Below are positions 10,701-20,800 of a DNA stretch of 64,000 bases, in pieces. Positions within the stretch are counted from its first letter, which is position 1; the number at the start of each line of letters is the position of its first letter. The translations under genes and the position numbers were made by a program. The stretch comes from Petrosia ficiformis (Eukaryota; Porifera; Demospongiae; Haplosclerida; Petrosiidae), in NCBI GenBank assembly GCA_947044365.1, contig OX345642.1, positions 643,501 to 707,500 of the forward strand, written 5' to 3'. Under the pieces are notes generated by a model that saw nothing but the letters and a program-made list of their open reading frames with translations, was not told where the DNA came from and ran no database searches.

Positions 10701-13420
10701 CAGCGATCATAGTAATCTCCGAATTGCTTCAATTGAGCTTTGGACCAACGTATATACTGATGTAACCAGTACTGATATAGACGCCATTTCTGTTTAATTG
10801 TGAGATCCGATATGTCAACCACTTGTCTAGCTTCCCTGTCTGTCATGGGTTGATTTCTCAAACCTTTTGTTATTCGATTCTTTCGTTCTTTTGAAGTTAG
10901 CTGCTTTACTTGCCATTCTCCCCTCTTGGTAACTTTCTCATACAGATCTTGAGATGATTCTGAGGATTTTGTTTCAGTCTCTTCATTAAGCAATGATTCT
11001 CCTTCAATCATTCTTTCCTCTTCCAGAAGCTGAGGTTCGTCGGGAACTTCAATCAGAGTATCTTCATCTTCCATAACGATACCTCCAATCTGGTCTCCTC
11101 CAGGAGGTTCCAATCCCATTCCAGCCACCGGTAAATCCACCTCTTTAATTTGAAGGCTTGCCTGTAAAGCAGCTTCAATCTGAGCATCTTCTTGTGTGAC
11201 ATTATCCTGAGGTTCCTCATCACCATCTCCATCTGGTATAAGCCACAAGTTCAACCATACCTCCATGTGTTTATTTTCTGGTGCGTGTTGAAACTGGTAC
11301 CCCATCTGTTCTAAATGACGATGATCCATTACCTCTGATACCTCCTCCATTGTCAGGATCTTACCCTCCATGGCATTTATGGCTCCCATATTACCTTCTA
11401 TTTTCTGCTGGAGTAGCTTCATAGCTGATCTGTTATCTTTCGATTCTTTATAAACTCGAGAAGGAACTTCTCTCTGCATTTTCATCTTGGCTACCAGGTT
11501 TGCCATAGCACATTCCTTAATTTTGTCATTCTTGCATCGTCCACCAACACGTACCACCTTAGGGGTTTGCATTCCTCTAATAGGACATTCTATGATGCCA
11601 TCAAGAAACTGGTCTAATGCATGATTGGTATAACATACAACTAAGATGGGGGAGTTGCTATTTGGATCCCAAACAGAACGATTGATGAGAAGAGCTTGGA
11701 CTATTTTTAGACCAATATAGGTCTTACCTGTACCTGGAGGCCCTTGTATGATGGAAATTTCCTGAGAGAGAGCCTTTTTTAATGCTTTCAATTGTGAGTC
11801 ATCTAGACAGGTTTCAGGAAGCGAAGGCCATTTTGTTACATCTATTGGTGGCTTTGCCCTCTTTAGCTCCAAAACACTATTTAAATCAAAGTGAGGATTG
11901 TTTTGGAAGCAAAGGGGTAGACGAATGTGGGTGTCTGGTTTAAAACCTCCTACAATGTAGGAACGAAAGGGCATCTGGTCAACAGTAACTTGTTGAAGAC
12001 CTTCAAGAACATGACGATATGCTTCGAAGTAAGCTGTAGACTCAACCATCAGATAGTTAGTGGTTGGATCGATTTCAAAAGCGTTAACATCTCCTTCAAA
12101 CTTGACAGTTAGCTGTCCATTTTGAAGAAGCTCTGGATCTCGTTTAACTACGCTCGCAAATTTTATAGTACGAAAATGATCATTTGACAAACAAAGGAGA
12201 GATCCATAGATTAGTCGGCGAGAGTGCTCCCATCGTACTCGAGCTAATCGAGAGCGAATGAGGTCAAACTGGATTTGAAACCCAATACCACCATAAAGAC
12301 AAACAGGTGCTAGTACTCTTACATTTTCGTACACTTGAATGTCGTGACTTCGTTCTACACCTTCTAAATACCCATGTATTCCTTTGCGAAGAGGATCCAT
12401 GAAGTCTTCTCGTAACAGACGAAACTGCACATCAAGGTAATGGCTCCAATCACGATAAGCACCTTTCACGATGTTGGGTCTAAGAAATGGTTTTTCCTTG
12501 CAGTTCTGGATTTCTTCAGGTCGTGGGAGAATTTCAATTTCTCTGAAGTCATTTGGAGGCTCATTATCATGAGGGTTAACTTGTTCATTAACCTGCCTTT
12601 CTTGTCTTCGTATGTTTGGTCGTTGTTGTTCTTGTCGAGCTCGAATAATCTCTTCTCTCTTTTCTTCAAACTGTTTGTTATACTCTTCAAATATACGAAT
12701 CAATGAACGATTGTCTTCTTTATTGAGACGACTTACAGCATCTTTCAATTCTGCATGAGGAATCTTGAATACAGAAGACTGAGGTATTTTATCAATGCAG
12801 AAGCGGGCTACCGTAATTAGGTGTTGAAGATACTGGACATCAGGTGTGATCTGGATGAACTCTTTGAGCTTCATCATGAAGCCAGAACATTCTAGGATCT
12901 GACTGAGCAAACGGCTACTGATGTCTGGCTCTTGACTGTTTGTGATAATGTGGAGGATTTTAATCAATTTTTTCAAAGTTGACGGGTTTTGATAATTTTT
13001 ATCAAAAGTGTAAGCATTCAAAAAGGCATTTTGCTCATTCTGAATTCGCTGTATGACATCATGTGCATTAGAAGCTGCTAAATGGTGTATATCGTCTCTT
13101 GTCCAGTATTTGAAACCTCTGGAATATTGACCAGGTTGTACACCATCGGTTGTGTCATGTCCTATGTTATCAGGTAAGTCTTGTCGAGGTGTATGTAAAT
13201 GGCGATCATGTCTGTAACCTCTTCCACCTCCACCTCTACCTCTATGTTGTTCAGTATACTGTCTTCTTTGATCTTGATTATGTCTTTCTCTTTGAAGAAG
13301 TTGTCTTCCATTGTTATACTGTCCACCGCCAGATGTTGAGTTCCTTTCCCTTCTTGGAGTTCGTCGCCCATCGTTTCTCTGATCTCTTGGCGAATATTGT
13401 CTATCTCTTCCAGTACTCAT
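7733..13420 (-). CDS. ZNFX1-like: ZNFX1-like helicase/zinc-finger protein, type B copy 1 (B1)
   Basis: Single coding exon, 1895 residues, ATG at 13420 (MSTGRDRQ). The N-terminus is Arg/Gly/Gln-rich with an RGGGGRG patch. Then come the ZNFX1-conserved region (RPNIVKGAYRDW, FRLLREDFM), Walker A GPPGTGKT at 560-567, an acidic linker, motif II VEEAAE near E954, IGDHKQL, QHRMRPE, DFQGEENE and VSLSRAK, NFX1-type fingers at about 1243-1516, and a RING-like C...H...CPKC. At about 1815-1850 is a canonical RZ-type finger, C-x3-H-x15-C-x2-C with the GDCGG loop, as in ZNFX1 and RNF213. Length and intact RZ finger make type B the closer match to vertebrate ZNFX1. Parts are nearly identical to the gene at 23098 while flanking parts are strongly diverged (see findings). 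Function inferred from family: RNA helicase-type sensor or small-RNA factor. Confidence 0.94.
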   Translation of the reverse strand: MSTGRDRQYSPRDQRNDGRRTPRRERNSTSGGGQYNNGRQLLQRERHNQDQRRQYTEQHRGRGGGGRGYRHDRHLHTPRQDLPDNIGHDTTDGVQPGQYSRGFKYWTRDDIHHLAASNAHDVIQRIQNEQNAFLNAYTFDKNYQNPSTLKKLIKILHIITNSQEPDISSRLLSQILECSGFMMKLKEFIQITPDVQYLQHLITVARFCIDKIPQSSVFKIPHAELKDAVSRLNKEDNRSLIRIFEEYNKQFEEKREEIIRARQEQQRPNIRRQERQVNEQVNPHDNEPPNDFREIEILPRPEEIQNCKEKPFLRPNIVKGAYRDWSHYLDVQFRLLREDFMDPLRKGIHGYLEGVERSHDIQVYENVRVLAPVCLYGGIGFQIQFDLIRSRLARVRWEHSRRLIYGSLLCLSNDHFRTIKFASVVKRDPELLQNGQLTVKFEGDVNAFEIDPTTNYLMVESTAYFEAYRHVLEGLQQVTVDQMPFRSYIVGGFKPDTHIRLPLCFQNNPHFDLNSVLELKRAKPPIDVTKWPSLPETCLDDSQLKALKKALSQEISIIQGPPGTGKTYIGLKIVQALLINRSVWDPNSNSPILVVCYTNHALDQFLDGIIECPIRGMQTPKVVRVGGRCKNDKIKECAMANLVAKMKMQREVPSRVYKESKDNRSAMKLLQQKIEGNMGAINAMEGKILTMEEVSEVMDHRHLEQMGYQFQHAPENKHMEVWLNLWLIPDGDGDEEPQDNVTQEDAQIEAALQASLQIKEVDLPVAGMGLEPPGGDQIGGIVMEDEDTLIEVPDEPQLLEEERMIEGESLLNEETETKSSESSQDLYEKVTKRGEWQVKQLTSKERKNRITKGLRNQPMTDREARQVVDISDLTIKQKWRLYQYWLHQYIRWSKAQLKQFGDYYDRCGQQCLQTDQELNKLTLVNAHVVGMTTTGAAKHSYILKHLHPKIVIVEEAAEVLESHIITSLCPSVQQLILIGDHKQLQPKLTCYDLQKKYNLHISLFERLAENGLPIATLGVQHRMRPEIASIVGNHIYDKLDNHESVYKYEHIRGIGKNMFFIEHSQPEKNNPTGDKRSHVNPFEAEYVVSLTRYLLKQGYHPSEITILTMYRGQLFEIKQKMRKDEFGGVRVAAVDDFQGEENEIVIVSLVRSNNEEKIGFLKIENRICVSLSRAKKGMYVIGNFSMLRGKDDTKWPAILEELDKNGYVGDGLPLCCQVHPKEKIIAKIPQDFSKSPEGGCQKQCGLRLECGHVCQSPCHPIDRDHKMMYRCQQLCNKRLPCGHKCNNKCYMCENGCPPCEINVSRILQCRHEVRMKCNEDSTKFLCYRPCERRIRCGHKCQNKCSQICTSMDACQQKISKSLPCGHVLSIPCSTPESLVSCPVPCKKQIESCSHTCKGTCGSCNQGRLHIKCSERCGRDLNCGHICKFPCPEYCPPCTEQCKNYCFHSQCPKKCYEPCVPCREPCKWQCRHFRCTATCGEMCNRPPCDVPCRKNLSCGHQCIGLCGEDCPSLCRICDKEEVCEIFFGTEDEEDACFIQLKDCKHIFEITGMDQWMSQQQEKEDSHIVKFIECPKCKTPIRRSLRYGNSIKKTIHDMEEVKRMKLKEVKMNAAELRRMANLVEKETRKHRFVQPVCKGICDHIDNVLVSAKPNVPPLLPHEANTIENKLILLPKIAKLFECLDVINTPSCQFLSCVVQTAPLAKQAVSLVDFLKAIYLSPQQINDAQCELRRLFCLARFCQLKYVAKKDNCAINSTDERELESWVLFYMQCGMKYRQATQEDQQNSDKILERIRRDYSIGGISESERLQIVKAMPGIQKGAWYKCPKGHIYCIGDCGGANQESKCPECGARIGGTGHRLVEGNVHAPEMDQSRHAAWSEGANLQNYDQAQLQRLFH

Positions 13421-13600
13421 GAATATCTATATACATAAAAACCTAAGATAATAATGGTTGTTATAATTATGTACGACAGTCTAGTAGTAGCCTACAGCAT
13501 ATACTTACCGGCGTCACGGCGATGAGTTTTCTGTGTATGAACACGCACCCACAATTGCTGCAGCCTATATAGCACCCATCGCCTTGTTTATAAATCGCTG
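13421..13600 (-). promoter_or_regulatory. B1 5' leader intron and likely promoter
   Basis: On the minus strand a GTAAGT donor starts at 13508 and an acceptor (TCTTAG) lies about 25 bases upstream of the ATG, so a short leader intron is likely. A TATATAG stretch lies near 13567. The leader exon is locally GC-richer than its surroundings. Confidence 0.5.
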
Positions 13601-13865
13601 GGGCTATCCATGGGTAATACCCACTTACTTACCCCGGAATCAGAATTGCTGACTAATCTTAATGTCATTGTAATGTATGAATAATGTTAACTAGCTAGCA
13701 TTATGCTGCATTAATCGATCTACAATGTTCCCAAGTAATACCTTTAAAATGTGAAAATGAACTTTGTTATGACTACAGTATAGTTTTTTCAATGAGATGA
13801 ACTGTGTGATCAGAAAAGGCACGGTCCACCTCATGCATGCATCAGTATACTGCTACCTAATATAT

Positions 13866-14097
13866 ATTCCTTTGGACAATTGTAGTACACGAATTAACCA
13901 AAAATGTATACAATGTTTGTATAACATTGACCACACTGACATATGTAACCACACTTTGACCTTACCTTTTGCCAAACAAGAGCAAGAAGATTTATCACCA
14001 GATTTATTAGGGTGAACATCACCACATGGACATCTTTGATTCACCATTACATCACATGATCAATACTCTTCACTGCATTCTTCCTCATGTGGCACTT
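13866..14097 (-). pseudogene. Decayed type A ZNFX1 zinc-finger fragment
   Basis: The minus strand reads as a degraded copy of the zinc-finger section of the type A gene at 14836 (matching about 20141-20440). One stretch keeps RCPCG, HPNK and GDKSSCSCLAK, shared almost base for base. Internal deletions and a frameshift have removed most finger cysteines, and no long frame remains. It is closer to the neighbouring A2 gene than to A1. It is a partial duplicate, not an exon: it has no start, no helicase part, and is in the opposite orientation to A2. Confidence 0.85.
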
Positions 14098-14835
14098 AAT
14101 AGTCGTCATTAACATTTACTTATACTTTCCATAAGTGTCACTGTAAATATTATTATAAACTATTCAACCAATTTAGTTGGTCATATGCAAGAGTTGCATC
14201 CTACTGATGGCATACTATACACTTCATTTGAAGCTACGTATATAGGTCCACATAGTATTGTGTGTCAATAGTTTACTTGACCGTGAAACATGGCTTGATC
14301 ATATAGAATAATAGAAGCCATGCAAAATGTTTGTAATGTAACTTTCCATTAAGATTTATGAGAATATGATTATATATTTTGTCTTGTACAAAAAAAGCAA
14401 ATGCAATTCATTACTACTGTTAGGTATAGACACAGGATGGGCTAGCCCAAAACATTTTTACTCCCACTTTGCTGACTCAAATTCCTGTCATTCTCTTGGG
14501 TATCCTAGGTTTATCTGCTACCACTGTATGTACACAGGACTGTACAAAATTACTAAATATATGGTGTGAAACTCCTGCAGATCAATAATTATTACATGAA
14601 AACTCACATCAGATCCTATAACAGTAAGTCTAGTTTGGGTAAATAGCCATTATATGTAAGATACTTAGACTAATCAATATCCAGTTTCCATATCATTTAT
14701 AATAATGTATTTGACAGTAACTATACTTAACATAGACACCTGTTTAATTATAATTATCATCATATCCTTCTTTTAGAATTTCTGTGAAGTTCAAGTCACA
14801 AGTACAAAACAACACCATAGAGCCATATTATTGTT
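14098..14835 (+). other. A2 upstream region with leader-intron acceptor
   Basis: No coding potential seen. About 60 bases before the A2 ATG a pyrimidine tract ends in TTTTAG (near 14776), a likely 3' splice site of a leader intron, in keeping with the other three ZNFX1-like genes. The leader donor was not identified with confidence. Confidence 0.4.
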
Positions 14836-17800
14836 ATGGCCTTTTCAAACAGAAGATCCTGGACACTGGATTCATATTTACCAATGTCAACAGAAAGAGA
14901 TACAATTGTTCCCAGCAGTAGTAGAGAGAAAAGAAAGGAAGTAGGACAGAGGAGAGGCAGAATGGATGATGAATTTCATGAGGTGGGTACTGATTTAGAG
15001 TTTGAATATCGGAGGGACAGAGGGGCTAGACGTGGTTGGGGTAGCAACCATAGGGGGAGAAGAGTACCTTCAACAGGAGATACTAACAACTGGAGACGAG
15101 AAGGCATGCCTGGATTAGGAAGAAGGATAGAAGGAATACAAGTATATGGAAGAGAAATAAGAGGATGGGAAAGAGGAGGTGGAATGTCAGGGAGCTGGAG
15201 ATTAGATGAAGGAAGGGGATCAGGCACAGAAAGAGGATCAGGCACAGGAAGAGGAACTAGATCAGATGATGGAAGAGGAGTAGTAATAGAATTAGATAAA
15301 GAAAGAATGAGATCTAAAAGAGGAATAGGTGACCAACAATCTACCCTCACTCCCTTAACTCCAGATCCATTACTATCCTCTTTCACATCTATTCGCTCCC
15401 CCCATTGGAAAAGTAAACAAGACTATCATAAACCAGAAAGTTTTAATCCCGAAGGTAAGAAACCTGTACAGAAGGGGCAATCAAAACCTACATACATTCA
15501 TAGACTAGGAATACGAGACTTGAAAACTCTTGCTCGAAATGACCCCAGGGAAGTGATTAACAAACTTGAAAACGAGCTGAAAGGGTTTCAACACTCACTT
15601 AATGACTGTTTCAAAGTGAAAGGTGACTTATCAAGAGAAGAGTACGTTGAAGCAGTCTTACAGATAGTCATAAAAGTATCCCAAGCAAGAGGGGATGATC
15701 AAAAAAAATCTGCTAATATTATATTAGCTGAATTTCTCAGCACTCGATGTTCCATGTTTCATATGCTATTAGCAGAGTATGTGAAAAAACTACCTCTGAG
15801 TGACTCGTATCTGACAAAGGTAGAGAATCTTTGTCAAATGTTTCGTCTGTTATTGTCACGCCTTCCTACTTCATCATGGAGTGTTCTACCAGTTAAAGAT
15901 CTGTCAGAGACCTCTAACTTTCTTTCTCTATCCCCCGCACTCACTGACAAGATAGCTGAACTCAAGGAACAATATGATGAAATACATGAGCAATGTCTTC
16001 AACAACAAAAGTCAAAATTGGAAGGGATACATAGATATGAGTTTGAAAACTGGGATGATTCACAATATAAGCAGATTCCTATACTGCCTACAATGGAGGA
16101 AGTTTGTCACAGTGCTCCTCCTTGTCTAAGATCTAACATAATTCAAGGATCGTACAAAGGATGGGAGCACTACTATGATATCCAGTTTCGTCTGCTTCGA
16201 GAGGATTTTATAGCTCCCCTCCGAAGGGGTGTTCAGAGCTTCCTAGCAGGAACAAGAGGACGAGATCTGCATGATATTAATATGTACAGAGGAGTGTATG
16301 TATTAGAACCAGTGTTTACACGAAAAGGTACATGTTTTGCCCTCTTCTTTGATGCTTCTCGTTTCAGGAAAAGCTGGGATCATTCCAAGCGTCTCATTTA
16401 TGGCTCATTACTCTGCTTATCACCAGATGGCTTTCAAGATCAAGTATATTTTGCGACTGTCTATGACAGAAAATCAGAAGAACTGGAGAAGGGAATATTT
16501 TTAGCCAAGTTTGAAGACGATTTTGAAGTTTTCAATCACTGCAGCAAAATGACAGAATTTGTAATGATAGAATCTAGAGCATATTTTGAAGCAAGCCGTC
16601 ATATTCTTCATAGTTTACAAATTGCTGAAATCGACACAATGCCTTTTACAGAATGTCTTCTCAAATACCATCCTAAGCAGTCGTCCTTGTTTCGGCTTGA
16701 AAGTAGCATACCATCATGTGTTTTAGGGAATCCTAAGTACATGAAAGATGGCTATGCTCTTTTTGATTTGAGATGGCTCTACCCTGAGGATGAGTCAAAC
16801 AAATGTCAATCAGTAAACATCTTGAACGTTCATGGTTGGCCCAAGGTAGATGAGATTGAGCTAGATCAGTCACAGCTGGATGCAATCAGGATGGCACTCA
16901 CACAAGAGATAGCTGTAATACAAGGTCCACCTGGTACTGGTAAGACTTACATCGGTTACAAGATTGTCCAGACTCTCCTGCAAAACAGAAAAATCTGGGA
17001 TCCCGAACATACCTCTCCTATACTTGTGATGTGTTTCACTAACCATGCTCTCGATCAGTTCCTGGAAGGTCTACTGGAGTGTAATATTGTAGACGAAGCC
17101 CCTGAGGATGATGAACCTGTATATCCGTATCTACCCAGAAGTAGCAGAACTAAATCAAGAAAACCAAATATTGTAAGAGTTGGAGGCCGCAGCAAAAATG
17201 AGAAAATACAGGAGCTAAACATTAGCCAAGTAAGGAATTGGGTGCCATATTACCTGTTAGATGAAAGGAGAGAGATTCTAGCAGAGATTGATGATAGAGC
17301 CAAACGTATGTTGTGGAAAAGTCTAGAGCTAACGTATAAATATCCTATAAATCAATTTATAGTTGGGCCTGAAGGTAGAAAACGACTGAGGTGTGTGATT
17401 AATAGATCACACTTTGCACAGTTAGATCAATTGGCTCAAGATGATGAAGAATTGCTACCTCATGTTTTGGAGATTTGGTTGGGTATGTGGGGAAACGTAC
17501 AGGATGAAACAGTAAAGGAAAAGAAGCTAAATGTCAACAATGTGGACAATCAGGTTGTAACAGTACAAACTAAGAGAGAACTTCTTTCAACTATGGAGGA
17601 TGAGAAGAATGACGAGATTGAAGTGGAGGAGATTGAAGAGGAGGAATTGATTGACATAACTGGTGAAGCTGAACTCGAGTTACAGGAGAGATTGTTGGAT
17701 GACACTCTATCAGGAGCTATTTATAGGAGGAACGATGACGAAGAAGAAGATGGATTTTTATTTGACGATTTTGAAGAAGAGTTCAGTGGGAAGCAATGGT

Positions 17801-20800
17801 TTGTACAGCATAAGAATAATAAGAGAGATCAAAAACAAGAGAAAAGTCAGCAAACCATTAACCGCAAATCTGAAGAAGAGATTTTGAAAATTCTCCAACA
17901 AATAAGACAGTTACAGCCCATGAGTGTGGAATGGGAGATGATTATTTCAGATGTTAACACGCTTAATGAGATTGATCGTAGACGATTGTTTCGTTTGTGG
18001 GTACAGAAGTATCAGATGAGATTAAAAACACAAAATGAAAAACGTTTTGAAGAATACAATGAGTTGTGTGTGAAGCTCAAAGAAACACAACTACAAATAG
18101 ATCGATATTCTTTGGAGAAAGCAGAAGTGATTGGAATGACAACAACAGGGGCTTCGAAATACCAACATATTATCCATTTAGTCAAACCAAAGATAGTAAT
18201 TGTAGAAGAAGCTGCCGAGTTACTAGAAGCTCATATAGTGTCTGCTCTTAATGCTGGTACTCAACACCTAATATTGATAGGTGATCACAAGCAGCTTAGA
18301 CCAAAACCTAACGAGTATGATTTAGCAAAGAAACACAACTTACATATCTCTTTGTTTGAACGACTCATTCGAAATGGTCTACCTCATGCTACATTACTAA
18401 TACAACATCGCATGCGACCACAAATAGCTCGCTTAGTACATCCTCATGTATATGACACACTCGAGAACCATGAATCGGTAGAGAACCGCAGTGACGTCAA
18501 AGGGTTTGACAAGAACATGTTCTTCTTTCATCATGAGCACGAAGAAGAGGAAAAAGACACTCACTTACTTAGCCATTCCAATGAATATGAAGCAGATATG
18601 GTTGTTGCTCTTTGTAAACATCTCCTCAATCAAGGATATGAACCTTCACAGATAACAATATTGACTGCATATACGGGTCAGTTGCTGAAGGTGAGAAAGA
18701 GGATGCCTAAACGAATGTTTGATGGTGTTCGAGTGGTTAATGTTGATAATTTTCAAGGAGAAGAAAATGATATCATTATATTATCTCTCGTACGAAACAA
18801 CAAGTTAAATAACGTGGGGTTTTTGAGAGAAGAGAATCGTGTATGCGTTGCACTTTCTCGCGCAAAATTGGGATTCTATTGCTTTGGAAATTTCAAAATG
18901 CTGCGAGGTGTGGTTCCTCTTTGGGATGTCATTCTCTCTTCTGTTGAGAAGGAAGGATGTTTAGGTGATGTATTCTCTCTTCATTGCCATAACCATCCTA
19001 ATACAACATTCAAGGTGAAAGATTCCATGGAATTTAAGTTATTTTCTCCAGAGGGAGGTTGTACTGAGAAGTGTACTTATCGTCTTGATTGTGGACATCA
19101 GTGTACTCGTTCATGTCATCCTGATGATCCAGAGCATACATCATTTAAATGTCTTAAGCCTTGTGCTAGACGATGTCCTGATGGTGATCATCCATGTCAC
19201 ATATGTTGCTATGAAAAATGTCCTCCATGTATGATACGAGTCAAGAGAATCATTCCCCAATGCTTTCATGAACAAGAAATGTACTGTTATGAAGAGGCAT
19301 CCTATTTTGTCTGCAAGATTCCCTGTCTTAAATTATGCCCTAATGGCCTTCACAAATGTCCTCTTTATTGTGGAGAAGGTTGTAGGCTGTGTAAAGTCAT
19401 TGTAGAGAAGATTATGCCAGAATGTGGACACACACAACGAATGAAATGTTATGTACCAGTAGACGAACATTACTGTAGAGTCAAGGTTGATAAAGTCATT
19501 CCTAACTGTGGTCATACCGAACAGATGGAATGTCACACTAGTCCCTCCTCACACAAATGTTCTCATCCATGTGAAAAAATCCTTACATGCGAACATCAAT
19601 GCAAGAAGAAATGTAGTGAATACTGTAGTAGTTCTTTCTGTACAGAGCTTGTGTATGCTACACTACCGTGTGGCCACTTTGAGATGGTGCCTTGCAATGA
19701 AAAACAAAGATTAACATCACACTACATATTTCGGCTTCGGGGTAGTAAATGTTCTCATCCATGTAAGAAGATTATGAGCTGTGGTCATCGTTGTAGAAAG
19801 AAATGCGGTGAAGTTTGTTCTGATTGTAATGAGCCAGTAGAAGCAACACTTCCATGTGGCCATACAATGACCATGACTTGCAGAGAGGAGAAAGAAATGT
19901 CGTCTTTAAGTACTTATGCCAGATACGTATACAGTAACCATAAGTATCAGTGCATTCAGCCTTGTACTAAAACTCTAAGTCCCTGTGGTCATCCCTGCCC
20001 AAACAAATGCAGTGAGAAATGTCCAAGTAAATGTGAGATACCAGTTATGGTGACCTGTCTTAAAGGACACGAGTCCAGACGTAGTTGCCATCAATCTGAG
20101 AACCCATGCAAATTAAAATGTATGAAGCTACTTCCATGTGGTCATAATTGCAGGAAGAAATGCAGTGAAGAGTGTGGAACATGTGACGTAATGGTGAATG
20201 AAAGATGTCCATGTGGTCATATTCACCCTAATAAATGTGGTGATAAATCTTCTTGCTCTTGTCTGGCAAAATGTACTGTAAGATTGAAGTGTGGTCACAT
20301 TTGTTCTGGAAAATGTGGTCAATGTTACACAAATAGAGTACATTATTGGTGTACTCAATCTGTGTCTCTAAAGCCATTCTGTGGACATTTTGCTACTGTA
20401 CCTTGCCTGGGTATGCAGTACAATTGTCCAAAGGCATGTCAAGTAGCGGTATGTCCTCACAATAAGGAACTGTGTACTCATACATGCTCTCAAGAATGTA
20501 TCAGAGCATGTACAAGTGAATGTCAAGTACAGTGTCCTCATAGAAAATGCAAGCAACAATGCCATCAACCATGTCAAGAGTTACTATGCAATGAGCCATG
20601 TGGCAAACTCCTCCAGTGCAGGCATTACTGTCCTGGTTTGTGTGGCGAGAAATGTCTGACCTCATGTATGATCTGTAGCCCAAAAAAGTTCCGTCAGAAA
20701 GTTGTAGGTTTATCCAAGAAGGCAAGACCAGATAGTCATCGATATATTCAATTGGATTGTGGACATATATTCACAGTTCAGTATCTTGACAACCTGTTCT

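Noticed and set aside
14366..14569. Short frame upstream of A2
   Set aside because: No similarity to ZNFX1 or anything recognised, and low-complexity AT-rich context.
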